Origin: Nansenia antarctica
Taxonomy: Eukaryota; Chordata; Actinopteri; Argentiniformes; Microstomatidae
Length of the DNA: 64,000 nt
Assembly (NCBI GenBank): GCA_963989245.1
Contig: OZ022353.1
Location: 26,672,024 to 26,736,023, forward strand
Reading direction: 5' to 3'
Position 1 is the first letter of the stretch. Every line of letters starts with the position of its first letter. Under the pieces are notes generated by a model. That model was given only the letters and a program-made list of their open reading frames with translations, made no database searches and had not been told where the DNA came from. The translations under genes and the position numbers were made by a program. This document shows, piece by piece, positions 32,540-44,138 of the stretch.

Positions 32540-33794
32540 CAGGCACGTGCCGTGAGCTTTTAGATTGGGTAAGCATAAGATATAGAAATACACGTAATTA
32601 CACATACACGCTATCAGTGAACGCAGTTTCAAGGAAATGCAATTTTGATGCCCTAGAACCCGCTAATAAACTGTAGTGTCACTTTGTGATCAGATTACCC
32701 AAAAAAAAAACAGTTGCCAGTTTCGACTATATCAGGGGTGCTCATTGTTCAAAGATCTTTTCAAGTAGCCAACCTGCTGAAATCTACAAGTCCAGGACCA
32801 GTTTCAACATCGCACACGCACACACGCACAACACAGACACACACCGTTTCCATCCTCCATAGTAAAAAACTCACAACACACTTTCTTTTCACACTTTGTC
32901 ACACAGGCACTTGACATCACATCACAGACCCTCCCTCTCAAAGTACTCAAACCATATAAACAAGCACAGATCGCCACCAGCCTCGCGAATCATATACATC
33001 ATATAAACCGCTCATACCAGGCTTGCTAACGATGAATTGAGAATCAAGGACCCCAATTGAAATAAGCCAGTGGCTTTCTTGGGTTTTTATCCTGTTAGTT
33101 GACCTTGTATGTAATATGTACTTTCATGTACCTACTTCTGCAAATCTTCTAATAAAGTTTTCAATCAATCAATCTGTAGCCGCTGGCGACTCTCCCTTTC
33201 TGAGTGTGAACATCGGTGAGCGGGCGGCCGGGCGGCCTTTAGCCAGTAGTTGTGTTTTTCCAGTCCAGTCCAGTCTACGAAATCCCTTTAGGTCGCTGAC
33301 AGTAATGTCCATATTCACAAAATCAAGCAAGTTATCCTTATTGATTATTATTATTTAGATCGTTTGAGCTACCTGGCATAAGCTATTCTGCCGGGCGAGA
33401 GGTGAAATGTTAAGTGAACTTGAAAGTGATAAGAGCCAATCAGTAGCTCTTATCGGAATGAAAGACCTACTCTGATTGGCTGTAAGCATGCTTACCCTGG
33501 TCACATTAAACCGCGGGCTGAGGCATCGGAAAAAAATAAAAAAGACATTTTCACGCATTCGAATGTACGCGAGGGAAAGCAGAGAGAGGAATGCTTATAT
33601 GCAATGCAGAGTAGGGAGTGCTTTACTCCTACAGGTGGCGCTAAAAATGCAACGTCAAAATGAATGACTCCTGCTGCCCTGGGACCTAAAATACGACTCT
33701 TTTAATGAAAACAAACAAACGGTTACATGCACCTTTTTTCTTTTTTCGTTGGGTAAGCACTGCTTACCCTGCTTATATGGACGGCACGTCCCTG
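32540..33794. mobile_element. Non-autonomous hAT-type element, 1255 bp, TSD CAACCAGC
   Basis: Ends CAGGCACGTGCCGTGAG and complement CAGGGACGTGCCGTCC. Perfect 8-bp TSD CAACCAGC at 32532-32539 and 33795-33802; copies 2-4 of the module show the uninterrupted site. Contains a LINE 3' end at 33028-33176 and subterminal GGGTAAGCA motifs. No transposase. Confidence 0.88.
33028..33176 (+). mobile_element. LINE 3' end fragment, same family as 10437-12947
   Basis: Matches 12797-12945 almost base for base from AACGATGAATTGAGAATC to AATAAAGTTTTCAATCAATC. A severely 5'-truncated insertion nested in the hAT-type element. Confidence 0.92.
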
Positions 33795-34145
33795 CAACCA
33801 GCTGTATGTGACCACCTAATAACTGTGTCAAGACTAGTCAACACTCTTTACACAGGTCACTATTGACCAATCAGCAGAGCTGTAAGACAGAAAGACTGTG
33901 AGTGTTGAATACACTCCTCTATGAAGGGTCAATTTGTTGGTTTACTGTATGTTTTATTTTTTTACATAAAGATTGGCTTGTGTAATGAAAGTTAACATTT
34001 ATTCAACCTGTAAGTGAAGATCAAACTTCTATTTTACAATTACCTGCTGATGTCGGTGATACAATCTGGCTTCTTATCTTACAGGGAAATCAAACCACAG
34101 GGAGAGAGAGAGTTCTGTTCTATTGTGCTGATGTATTTCGCTTTT

Positions 34146-34196
34146 TGGAGACAGAGAGAGACAGAGACAGACAGAGAGAGAGAGACAGAGAGAGAC

Positions 34197-34227
<31 letters not shown>

Positions 34228-34340
34228 GAGAGAGAGGTACCATAGGAGCTGCGTGATAGAGACCTGATGCGTGTGTGTGTGTGTGTGTCTGTGTGTGTGG
34301 AGGTCCACCCCCCTGCTCTCCAATAAATAAATGATTGTCA
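34146..34340. repeat. AG and GT microsatellites
   Basis: AGAGAGACAGAGAC run at 34146-34236, then a GT run at 34269-34299. Frames here that translate into long Arg-Glu or Ser-Leu runs are artefacts of the repeat. Confidence 0.9.
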
Positions 34341-35246
34341 TATAGTTCTCTTCAAGTTTCCTCCTTTATCAAATATTGCTCTATCTATCCATAGACCCGG
34401 GTCCTGCTTGAATGTTTAACATCAGCTGAACTACTATTGAAGCAGGGTTTTTCCATCACTCTGTGTACGTGACACAACCCTGCCCACAGAGCTGAAGATG
34501 CAGTGACAAGTCACGTGTAGCTGACCACAGAGTTCCTGTTGTTCGTTTCAGTTCCCCTGTGAGGCAAGAGAGTTACAACAACAATGTAGCAACAGAGGAC
34601 TGTTATCAGAGGACCAGACTTGCAGAACACCAAGACGTCCATTTGAACACATAGAGGAGTGAGGTGGGGGGCTGCATAGAGGAGTGACAGGCAGATCAAA
34701 CAGGTATGCTTCTCGTTTTATGTGACTTTTTGTGATATTTAAGCTGATTGTGATAGTTGAGTTTCCTGGTTCAGGGTCAGAGCAGAGATACTCAATACTG
34801 TGTGATGGATTCAGATTCTCTCTTCATCCTGAAGTGTGCGTTTGTTACCTATTGTTTAATATCAGGATGTCAGAAAGTGGGAACCTTTCAGATTTTATTT
34901 GGTCCTTTTGTGACCATTATGCTGATTTGATGCATACAGTACCTTTCTATCCTTGATTTTACATATGGTGGTTCTAGTTTTTGGGTAATTTGTTATTACC
35001 GTAATTCATTTGATCTAAATTATTCCTTTTACTGCATTGCATTAGTCTCTACAGTCAACTCAAAAGGTGCCATTCATTGTGCAGAGTAGTGTGTCTTTAT
35101 GGTTATATGGCAAGCCGTTTTAACATTTATTAGCTACAATGGATATTCATTACTGATATCTGCAACATGCCTAGTCAAAACACAAATTCAAGATATCTTT
35201 ATTTATATTTTGACTAATCGAAACTCACATTTTAGATATCTGTAAT
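34341..35246. other. Non-coding NLR-cluster flank with exon-like pieces
   Basis: No conserved reading frame. Contains GGATTCAGATTCTCTCTTCA and TCATCCTGAAGTGTGC near 34805-34840, similar to 48145-48180, and a donor-like CAGGTATGC near 34700. One TTTAACATTTATTAGC repeat unit and GATATCT motifs are at 35108-35240. Confidence 0.45.
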
Positions 35247-35576
35247 TATATTTTGTGTTACACACCCGAAGGTAGTAACAAATAAGGGAGTCCACACATG
35301 TGTTTAAGTGATACAATTAAAGTTGTATTTAAGTAAAGGAACCAACATAAACTAAATAACATATGTATATGATTATGGATAAGAATCAGTAGTGTATGCC
35401 ACGAGTGAATGGTTGTATAATGTATGTTGTATGTGTAAGAGGTGTATGGATGTATGTAGTGTAAAACTGAAAGGCCCCAAAACCAGGTACCCAGAGACCT
35501 TACAAACAAACCCCCAACGGAACCAAATCATAAGGAAGGAAGAGAGAGAGCTGAGGAGTGAGGACACCCATCTCCT
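35247..35576. other. Possible truncated LTR-like repeat
   Basis: Begins near TGTGTTACACACCCGAAGG and includes AACAAATAAGGGAGTC and AAAGTTGTATTTAAGTAAAG. Its head resembles solo LTRs of fish retroelements, but no matching end or TSD was found. Tentative. Confidence 0.3.
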
Positions 35577-35820
35577 GCGGCGGCTGTGTCTCAGGAGGTA
35601 GAGCCGCCGTCTAATGATCGCAAGGTTGGCAGATCGGCGGTTCGAGCCCCGGCTGGCCACATGTCGAAGTGTCCTTGGGCAAGACACTGAACCCCAAATT
35701 GCTCCCAGTGAGCGGGCCGACACCTTGCATGGTAGCTTGCCGCCATTGGTGTGTGAATGTGTGTGTGAATGGGTGAATGAGAGGCCATTGTAAAGCGCTT
35801 TGGATAAAGGCGCTATATAA
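35577..35820 (+). mobile_element. tRNA-derived SINE with L2-like tail, copy 2
   Basis: Near-identical to 15201-15444, with the same MITE attached at its 3' end. Part of the duplicated block. Confidence 0.88.
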
Positions 35821-36060
35821 GGCTACGTCCACACCAATACGCAGTGCGCATGATCATAGAAATCTACGCGCATGATGACGTGACGAATACAAAAAGCTCC
35901 GTCTATCTCGTCCACACGTCAAAAATATACGGCGAATATACAGCGTTTTTAAACATCTTCGTTTTCATGGGGCAAAAACCCGTTTGCATCTGGACGAACC
36001 CCCCAAAACGAATATAAAAATCCACGTTTATCAAAAAAACGTATAGGTGTGGACAGGGCC
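35821..36060. mobile_element. MITE, TSD TAA (Harbinger-like), copy 2
   Basis: Same ends and TSD as 15445-15683 with a few substitutions (for example CACGCAT/CGCGCAT). Confidence 0.75.
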
Positions 36061-36201
36061 TAAGTCAGTCCATCGTATATACATCCCCAGCTCCCCAACC
36101 CCAGGTGACATCACTCAGCCTAACGACCCACCCACTCTGCCCAGGCTCCAGCCACAGCCACTATGCAGGCAGAGTGGCAGGGCGTCACATTTGACAAGTT
36201 A

Positions 36202-37034
36202 CGGCCAAGCTCCACCTGCTGCGTCGCGTCAACTCGCCATCGACGTTGCGTCAACTTCCCGTTGTCCAAGCTCCACCTGCTGCGTCGCGTCAACGTTGCG
36301 TCAACGTCAACGTTCTACTCTAGCTCCACTGGCATTTTTTGTATACAGGAATAATTTCACCCTTGACTGCAATTATGTCCACAACAATAACAACATCATA
36401 CAGAACATTTTCCAATCAGGGTAATATTTTATCTACATATTCCCAAATAGATAGTTGCTAGTTCAGTAGATGTTCAACTAACTGTCAACAACATTTCAAC
36501 TAACTAACCACTAATCCTAAACCTTGCCCTAACCTTAAATCTAACCCTATCCTTAACCATAAATCTAGTTACATACAAACGGAGATAGAACCTTATAATT
36601 CTAAACGGAGATAGAACCTTATCATTATAAACGGAGATAGAACCGTATCATTCTAAACGGAGATAGAACCTTATCATTCTAAACGGAGATAGAACCTTAT
36701 CATTCTAAACTCCAGACATGTCAGATGATGATCATACCAACGTTTATTCATCTGATACATAGAGTATCCATTCCTGCAACAAGAGTTCACCACAGGTGCG
36801 GTGATTGACGCGGGGCGCCCACGTGGGGCGTCTCATTGTGACGTCTGCGTCCATCCACCGTCAAAAATCAAACTTTTTTGAAAGTCTACTTTGGACGCAG
36901 CCATCGGACGCAACGCTGACGCGACGCTACGCAGCAGGTGGAGCACCTTTCATTGATTACAATGCATTTGATCCCAATTTCGGACGCAACGCACATTAGA
37001 CGCAACGCTCGATGGCCATGGTGGAGCTTGGCCG
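36202..37034. mobile_element. CGGCCAAGCTCCACC TIR element (TSD TTA/TAA), copy 1
   Basis: TIRs CGGCCAAGCTCCACC and complement GGTGGAGCTTGGCCG, with further GCGTCAACGTTGCGTCAACG-type subterminal repeats. TTA/TAA at the borders and absence from block 1 (15820-15830) show insertion, Harbinger-like by TSD. It includes a 26-bp tandem (AAACGGAGATAGAACCTTAT) at 36576-36715. A longer copy is at 44139-45548. Confidence 0.8.
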
Positions 37035-37039
37035 TAAGA

Positions 37040-37306
37040 TTCAAATGTATTTTTCAAGTGTATGGGGTTTGTCATTACAGATATCTACAATTCAGTTGTA
37101 GATATCAGCTATTCACATTGCCTAACCCATTATCTGCAACTGAATTATGACTAGTTGTAATTACAGTTTCAGATATCTACGGTTTCATTCTGACTAGTCA
37201 TAATTCCAGTTCAAGATATCTTTAATTCCCATTAATTCAAGATATCTACATTGTCCTTTAAGATATCTTAAATTAAGTTGAAGATATCTTGAATGAAGGT
37301 GTAGAT
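37040..37306. repeat. GATATC/ACTAGT repeat, block 2 left part
   Basis: Matches 15830-16036 and 20570-20635 without the Gypsy element, preserving its empty site at about 37240-37247 (AAGATATCTAC). Confidence 0.85.
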
Positions 37307-37861
37307 TGTTACGGCTGGGCCGTCACACACGCCCTCCCCCGCCCCCACAGCTCGAGCACCCGCCCCCACAACTCGAGCACAGCGTGCTCTCCGCCGCAGG
37401 TGAAGCTCGTTCCCGGTGATTGGAGGGTTATCCAGCCACAGCCAAACCAACACACCTGTCTCCACTCCCAATCAACCCTCTGGCTACATCTACCCTGGAC
37501 TCCCTTCATTCATCGTCAGTTCTTCCCTAAGAATGGCCTGGCAAGTATCCTCTATTACCAGTCGTGTACTTTGCTCTTGTTACTATTTTTGTGATTTGTA
37601 TTTTCCCATATACAAATTCCCTTGTGCTTTTTTGGATGCGCACATACCTTTTTGTACTGGCCTACCGTAGAGACTTACGCTGTTTCTCTGTTCCTCTACA
37701 GCCCACGCCAGCCACTACCCCCAGCCCGCCAGGCTGAAACCCCCGGACTCATCATCTGTTTTTCCACCCGCCTGCACTGTAAATAAATACCCGACGGGGC
37801 TAACACTGTATTCTGCCTCCGGTGTCGTGCCCTTGAGCCCCCTCGCTCCCGTGTCATAACA
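37307..37861. mobile_element. Solo LTR, 555 bp, TSD GTAGAT
   Basis: Starts TGTTACGGCTGG and ends GTCATAACA, flanked by GTAGAT at 37301-37306 and 37862-37867. AATAAATACCCGACGGGG near 37783 looks like the R-region polyadenylation signal. The block 1 copy (about 20628) shows the empty site. Probably a Gypsy solo LTR. Confidence 0.85.
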
Positions 37862-38190
37862 GTAGATATCTCAAACTGGAATTAGGAATGGTCGTAATTT
37901 AATTGTAGATATCTATTATAACGTTGTATAGATATCTTGAAATTCATTTTAATGATTGCTATCTCAAATTGGTGATATCTTTAACTTTCATTCTGCCTAG
38001 TCGAAATGTTATTACAGATATGTTAAATTAGAGTTTAGACTAGTCGAAATGTTATTACAGATATGTTAAATTAGAGTTTAGACTAGGCGAAATGTTATTA
38101 CAGATATGTTAAATTAGAGTTTAGACTAGGCGAAATGTTATTACAGATATGTTAAATTAGAGTTTAGACTAGGCGAAATGACGTTTCAGA
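37862..38190. repeat. GATATC/ACTAGT repeat, block 2 right part
   Basis: Matches 20630-20960, including the ~50-bp TTAAATTAGAGTTTAGACTA tandem, and runs on through GTCTGTTGTTGTCCG, the empty site of the 20973-24060 element. Confidence 0.85.
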
Positions 38191-38276
38191 TATGTCTGTT
38201 GTTGTCCGAAAACGCGGGAGCAGCTTCACATTTTCGCGCTATCCTATCCACCACAGCAACCGCCATTGCTTCTGCC

Positions 38277-39040
38277 AACACTCATCAAATGCTTGGCTAG
38301 TATGGCAAGCCGTTTTAACATTTATTAGCTAAATTTGACTAGTCTATGGTAAGCCGTTTTAACATTTATTAGCTAAATTTGACTAGTCTATGGCAAGCCG
38401 TTTTAACATTTATTAGCTAAATTTGACTAGTCGTAATTCGATTTTTACTAGTCTAAATTTGTATCCAAGATATCTATAACGCCATTCTGACTAGTCAAAA
38501 CGACAGTTAGAGATATCTGTAATTCAGTTTTGACTAGTCAGATATCTACAGAGCTGAGCACTGATGTGGGAGACAGATCACAACCGTAAGTTGCTGTCTT
38601 TTATTGTTTTTCACTGTCCAGTATGATTAGGATGAACTCACATGTCTTTGTCATCTCACAGAATGATGTAGCCCAAACATACTAGCCAGCTGTATGTGAC
38701 CACCTAATGACTGTCTAGACTAGTCAACACTCTTTACACAGGTCACTATTGACCAATCAGCAGAGCTGTAAGACAGAAAGACTGTGAGTGTTGAATACAC
38801 TCCTCTATGAAGGGTCAATTTGTTGGTTTACTGTATGTTTTATTTTTTTACATAAAGATTGGCTTGCGTAATGAAAGTTAACATTTATTCAACCTGTAAG
38901 TGAAGATCAAACTTCTATTTTACAATTACCTGCTGATGTGGGTGATACAATCTGGCTTCTTATCTTACAGGGAAATCAAACCACAGGGAGAGAGAGAGTT
39001 CTGTTCTATTGTGCTGCTGTATTTCGCTTTTTGGAGACAG
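38277..39040 (+). repeat. NLR 5' module, copy 2
   Basis: Matches copy 1 from the TTTAACATTTATTAGC repeats through GCTTTTTGGAGACAGAG without the hAT insertion. The same donor- and acceptor-like signals are kept. An AGACAG microsatellite follows to 39190, then an exon-like unit (39230-39330) ending ACATCACAACC|GTAAGT. Confidence 0.6.
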
Positions 39041-39330
39041 AGACAGACAGACAGAGACAGACAGAGACAGAGAGACAGAGACAGACAGAGAGAGAGAGAC
39101 AGAGACAGACAGAGACAGAGAGTGACAGACAGAGACAGACAGAGACAGAGAGAGACAGAGAGACAGACAGAGACAGAGAGAGAGAGAGATAGTCTTGTCA
39201 TTGTGGGTTTTACTGTCCTGACCAGAATTTTTTCTGCTTCAGTGTCCCAGGTGATGAGGTGATACAACGTGGACAGACTAGTTCATACAGGGAAGAGCTG
39301 CATCAGTGAGGAGGGAGACATCACAACCGT

Positions 39331-40058
39331 AAGTTGCTGTTTATTCACAGAAACTTCTCCCTAGAGAAGATTCAACACAAAAAGCTAGAGCAACATGATT
39401 AGTTTTTGGCTGGTGGTGCAGTTGGTAAAGCACATGTCCTGTAAGCAGAAGAGAATGTGTGTTCTCTCATGAACCAGTGAGTCTCTGACCCTGAGGAGAG
39501 AGAGTGGATGTGTGTAAGAGTGTGTTTGAGATCTGATGCTGTATTATGTAGCTATGTGTAAGATGGCAGGGAATGGATGTGAAGACAGCTCTCCTCTTCT
39601 GTCAATACAACATGTACATGTTCTGAAATTCACTTTCAATGTATTTCTGTACCTGTCTATCTATCCAATGTACATATTTTGCATATATTTATATATACAA
39701 AGATTTTGTCATGCGTGCGTGCGTGTGTGTCAGTGTAGCTCGTGTGAAGCCCTGCAAGTCCAAATGGACAGACAGAGAGATCTGGGGCTGGTGGTCAGAG
39801 AGATCTGGGGCTGGTGGTCAGAGAGATCTGGGGCTGGTGGTCAGAGAGATCTGGGGCTGGTGGTCAGAGAGGATGGTGCCTCTGTGTTTTAGTTGTAATT
39901 ATTACAATAACTGTATCATCTTCTGCCTCCTCCTTCTCATTCTGACAGAGGCGCCATAGTGGCAGCACTACTAGTCTACTAGCCTGAACTAGCCCTATAG
40001 TCCTTCATTTTAATATTATGATGATGGTGATGATGAGAACTGTGTGACCTCATGATGA
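39331..40058. other. Non-coding; 23-bp tandem at 39781-39868
   Basis: Four units of AGAGAGATCTGGGGCTGGTGGTC. Near 39410 a GGTGGTGCAGTTGGTAAAGC segment looks like a worn tRNA-derived head but lacks a B box. No gene seen. Confidence 0.5.
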
Positions 40059-40066
40059 CTCTACAC

Positions 40067-40163
40067 CAGGGTTTCCGTTAGAAAAAATTGCCGCCGGACA
40101 TCGTGTCCGGGAAGATTTCAATTTACCGGACAAACGTGATATATTCCGGTCATCATATTAAAA

Positions 40164-40201
<38 letters not shown>

Positions 40202-41889
40202 AATATAGCTGTTTGTCGCGGTGATTACTGTTGTGTAGCGGCCTATATATGCCATTTAATGTCTATTTCTCATCCGATACGATTAGATGCGAGCTATATA
40301 ATATATAATAATATAACATGATTCGCATGCGCGCTATGCCATTATGTCCAGCGCTGAACGGGCGCCTCACTGGGAACTGAACAGACAGCATCGATCAATG
40401 AACAGACTCCACATTACGTTAACTGAAGTTTGTTAAATTGTTTGGGATTAATGTGAGTTTTCTATTTTCTCTTTCCAGTTTTACCCTTTTTTTTATCAAT
40501 GAAACAACGGCATTTCTATAACCAGGTCTCGCTGGTTGGGAAGGCATTTCGTTTAGCTGCCTGTCAAATCATACTTAATCGGACTCGGGAGTATGTCAAT
40601 GAGGAGAACATAACTGTTTATTGAGAAACAATAGGCAGGCTGGGATACGTATATAAAGAAATACCACAATGTCTAGATGTATAACATTTTATTGAACAGT
40701 GCAAGCATGTAGGCTTCTGGCGTGACATCGTACCCCTAACGTTCTTAGGGCTTGTTTGAAAAGCTTAGACTGAAAGTTAGTGCCCTGGTCAGATTGTATA
40801 ACAAGAGGAAGACCGAATGTGGAAAAAAACGTTGTTAAAGCTTTCACCACTGAGCTGGCTGATATGTTACGCAACGGAACAGCTTCGGGAAAACGAGTAG
40901 CAGCGCACATAATAGTAAGCAAATACTGACTTCCACTTTTAGTCCTAGGCAAAGGTCCAACACAATCAATTATTACACGTTCAAATGGCTCCCCTATAGC
41001 AGGAATGGGATGCAATGGTGCGGGTGGAATGGATTGATTAGGCTTACCCGCCATCTGACAAGTATGGCAACAGCGGCAGTGCTTGGCAACATCCGCCTTC
41101 AGTCCGGGCCAAAAGAAATGTTTCAATATCAGCTGATAAGTTTTAGTTATACCTAAATGTCCTGACCACTGGCTCTCATGTGCTACAGATAACACCTGTT
41201 GTCTATAACCCACAGGCACAACCACTTGTTTTACAGTATTCCACTCACAACCATTTGCATTAGGAGGAGACCATTTACGCATTAATATCCCATCGTTAAG
41301 GAAATAAACTACGTTGCCCCCTATTTCAGATTCCTCACTAGCTGCATGTAAAAAACATTTGTTTAATGACTGATCAGCTACTTGAGCGACACGCAATCGC
41401 TCGCCGGTTACAGGCAGAGATAGGCTGTCAGCGGATGGTATGGTAGGACTCGGGGAGGATGGTAACTCTACCACTTTCTCCCTGGGAGAAGCTGAAACAA
41501 TCGGGTTCTCATCCCTTTCAGAAAAGGCTTGCATAATCACACTATCACAGAGAGAAACATCGCTATCCTCCTCTCTGCCTCGACTCGATTGTGCACGAGT
41601 TATAGCGCACACCGGAAACAACCGCTGTTTCGCATAGGCAGCCTACACATTAGGAGTCATCATCATGCCGGTGTCAAATCATATCATAATAAAATAAATA
41701 CATAGCCTATATATTCGTCTTTTTTAAAATAGAAGGAATCAGAATGTGAACTTTAGCGAATTGTATTCAAATTGTGCTTAGAGGGAATTATTTTCACCGG
41801 ACATTTATGTCCGACGAGTTTTAAATTTGTCGGACTTCATCAACTTTTACCGGACAATGTCCGGGAATTACCGGTTAACGGAAACCCTG
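40067..41889. mobile_element. hAT-type element, 1.8 kb, carrying a Gypsy integrase fragment
   Basis: Ends CAGGGTTTCCGTTAG and complement CAGGGTTTCCGTTAACC, with perfect 8-bp TSD CTCTACAC at 40059-40066 and 41890-41897. Subterminal CCGGACA/TGTCCGG repeats occur at both ends. The only coding content is the minus-strand Gypsy integrase fragment (40689-41621); no hAT transposase. A poly(A) run is at 40168-40198. Confidence 0.88.
40689..41621 (-). pseudogene. Truncated Gypsy pol fragment (integrase)
   Basis: 310 codons open. After an N-terminal spacer, the integrase zinc finger (HESQWSGHLG ... CRCCHTCQ) is at about residues 150-200, then D in IIDCVGPLP, and D in IQSDQGTNF near 275. The frame ends about 20 residues later, before the third catalytic acidic residue, so it cannot be an active integrase. 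On the coding strand the stop is followed at once by AATAAA (near 40690), a polyadenylation signal, and upstream lies an acceptor-like GCAG. The 3' end therefore looks transcript-like. It lies wholly inside the hAT-type element, so it was captured or inserted before the last jump. Confidence 0.8.
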
Positions 41890-41897
41890 CTCTACAC

Positions 41898-42361
41898 ATG
41901 TCTTGTTCTATGTGGTGTATTTCTATCTGAACGCAGCCCTGTGCAGGACCATGGACAGCTCCTGATCAGCCCACCTGAAACCCCTCAGCAATCACACAGC
42001 TGCAGGCAGTGGAGCCTTGGAGTGGAGACCTTGTCCTGGACCAGCAGACAGCTGCTACTGTTGAACCCTGCATAGACCTAGTGCCCTATACGGTATGTGC
42101 ATCATAAGGTGATACAATGTGGACAAACACATTCTTGAAGAAAGGGTTGGGTGTGTTTCTGTAGGTAGTCCTGTCATTGTGGGTTTTACTGTCCTGACCA
42201 GAATTGTTTTTGCATCAGTGCCCCAGGTGATGAGGTGATACAACGTGGACAAACTAGTTCATACAGGGAAGAAGAGTGTCTGAAATGTTTGCTTGTCATC
42301 AACAAATACCAACTGTAGAGAAGTTGATAGAAGTGGGAGGTGCATCAGTGCCCCAGGTGGT
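41898..42361. other. Exon-like units of the NLR 5' region
   Basis: 41930-42090 has GCAGGACCATGGACAGC... running to a donor-like ACG|GTATGTG. 42100-42330 repeats the unit GTGATACAACGTGGACAAAC, TTACTGTCCTGACCAGAAT and GTTCATACAGGGAAGA found at 39195-39330 and 48370-48540. No long frame; likely non-coding exons or their relics. Confidence 0.45.
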
Positions 42362-42419
42362 GATTAGATGATTAGGATGAACTCACATGTCTTTGGCTGT
42401 GTTCGGAATGGTATACTAG

Positions 42420-43569
42420 CAGGGTTCGAGTTATGTGGGAGCCAATGGGAGCTGAGCTCCCATAAGGAAGGTCTGAGCTCCCATGAAAGCAGTAAAATCA
42501 TACATCTGTGGGGGTCGCTAATAATACATTACCAGTACCACAACCATTATTTGATCAAAAATGTCAATGTAATGAGTATTATTTATATTTATTTATATGA
42601 GAAATATTCTAAAATAAACACGTTTTCCAAAAGAACTACGCGCACCAGCATTAATCTCCTGTGAATGACAGTAGGCCTTAATTTGACTGCCTGCACTTTA
42701 CCACCAAGACACTATGGGGCGCAGTAGAATATTGTGCAACAGCAGAATATGATCGTTGAGAGCTTGCGAACGTGAAAACATGATTATTGAGAAGAAAACA
42801 TTCAGTATCTAGCTATCATGCCGCCCCAAAAAAGGCCACTGCTGCCGACCGAGTCGACAAGCCTGGAAAGTTTCGGGTTTTCATCCAAGAAACCAAACTT
42901 GAATTCAGCTGCACCTGTTATGACACCCAACGTTGAAACGGTTGAAATAGCAGAGCTCAAACAAATCCAAGTGCTTCCGAAGAAAGTAGCAGAACTCACC
43001 TCCAGTATGTATAAGGAGACAGCTAGTTCGTTCAGGGCAGCTTATACTGTCGCTAAAGAAAGGATGCCTTATACAAAACTGAATCCAATTATGAAACTTA
43101 ATGAGATGAATGGCGCGACAGTTGGCCCCTGCTCACCGATCCGATCATTCATGTGCCCAGATTGTAGAGCACATTGCACAAGAGATGAAACAAATTCATT
43201 TCTAATGTCAAATCACTTGATTCCTGTAGTAGCATAACATTAGATGAAAGCACAATTCATGGACGAGCATACATGATTATTTATGTCAGGTGCGATGTCA
43301 CTGGAAATGGAGATGTGGACAATGTGTCGTGCTAACAGGGAAAGTGAATGGACTGTATAGCAAAAACAACAAAATTATTGGCTGAGATACCCGTAACTAT
43401 AGCTGTTGTTTCATGTGGTGGTGTTGATGTGGTGAAATGAGTAGCCTATGGCTAATTAAAACTCGTAAGTCCCATCGCTGTGTGGGCATGATTCGCGCGC
43501 GTGCATGAGAACATTTCGCACTGTTATTTTGGAGACCCCCACAAAGCTCAGCTTATAACTCTCCCCTTG
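42420..43569 (+). mobile_element. hAT element remnant, TSD TATACTAG
   Basis: Ends CAGGGTTCGAGTTATG and complement CAAGGGGAGAGTTATAAGC. Perfect 8-bp TSD TATACTAG at 42412-42419 and 43570-43577. Contains the truncated transposase-like ORF at 42818-43237. Confidence 0.85.
42818..43237 (+). pseudogene. hAT-derived protein fragment, KIAA1586-like
   Basis: 139 codons from ATG (MPPQKRPLLPTEST). The stretch SSFRAAYTVAKERMPYTKLN followed by a LNEMNG motif resembles the region preceding the catalytic core in KIAA1586-like hAT-derived proteins. Just downstream, out of frame, DEST and IRCDVTGN-like pieces continue the match near 43240-43310. Stops and frame changes make it a pseudogene; no catalytic C-terminal part was found. 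Confidence 0.6.
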
Positions 43570-43912
43570 TATACTAGCATACTGCATACTAGCATACTCA
43601 ATGAGTACATACTGCATACTGCATACTAAATTCATAAAAAGTATGTGAAAACCAGCCGACCATTTACACAGTATGCATACTGCCTCCCAGAATGCATTTC
43701 GCCGGGAGCGGCGAATTTAAACCTCCATTTTAAACCTCCATTAGCTAAAATATGTAATTTTGGCTTTACAAGTGTTAACATGTCATTTTATGAAGTTTTA
43801 ATGTGTTTTCAGGCGAGAAAGTAACCACATATATTCCCAAAATGTGTCCAGTTTACCAAAATAACCCGTTTATATATCTGATCTGACGATTTTTTGCATC
43901 TTCTGTTGGCTA

Positions 43913-44052
43913 GCTGCGTTCGTAAATTCGCCCTGGAAATATGATCAGCACTCATGGAATGCCTCTTGTCCAATCAAATTACCTGGTCCCTTTATGACGT
44001 TGCACCCAGTGTGCGCTCCGGCGCTCTCAGAGCGATTTTACGCACGCACCCT
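43913..44052. mobile_element. CGTTCGTAAAT MITE, nested copy
   Basis: Same ends and core as 25041-25180. Immediately upstream, 43740-43880 matches the outer part of the foldback arms, suggesting a fragment of that element family. Confidence 0.7.
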
Positions 44053-44138
44053 ACGTTGCTTACCTTCACTCACTCGACAGAAATATCGTAACATAATTAC
44101 AACACGTTGTAAAATGATTTGGGGGGCCAACATCTTTA

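Larger units (their letters stand above)
32163..34155 (+). repeat. NLR 5' module, copy 1 (interrupted)
   Basis: The segment carries AGATCACAACC|GTAAGTTGCTG (donor-like), CATCTCACAG|AATGATG and CTTATCTTACAG|GG (acceptor-like), with GCTTTTTGGAGACAGAG at its end. Copies at 38277-39040, 42362-42394 plus 47188-47600, and 48552-49055 retain these signals. I infer duplicated 5' non-coding exons and introns of NLR-family genes, because a PYD-NACHT gene lies downstream and no coding frame is conserved. A hAT MITE interrupts this copy at 32540-33794. Confidence 0.6.

Noticed and set aside
34014..34341. Arg/Glu-rich and Ser/Leu-rich frames here and at 38900-39267
   Set aside because: Translations of AG microsatellites, not genes.
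39400..39460. tRNA-like GGTGGTGCAGTTGGTAAAGC segment
   Set aside because: It lacks a B box and an acceptor stem; at most a worn SINE head.
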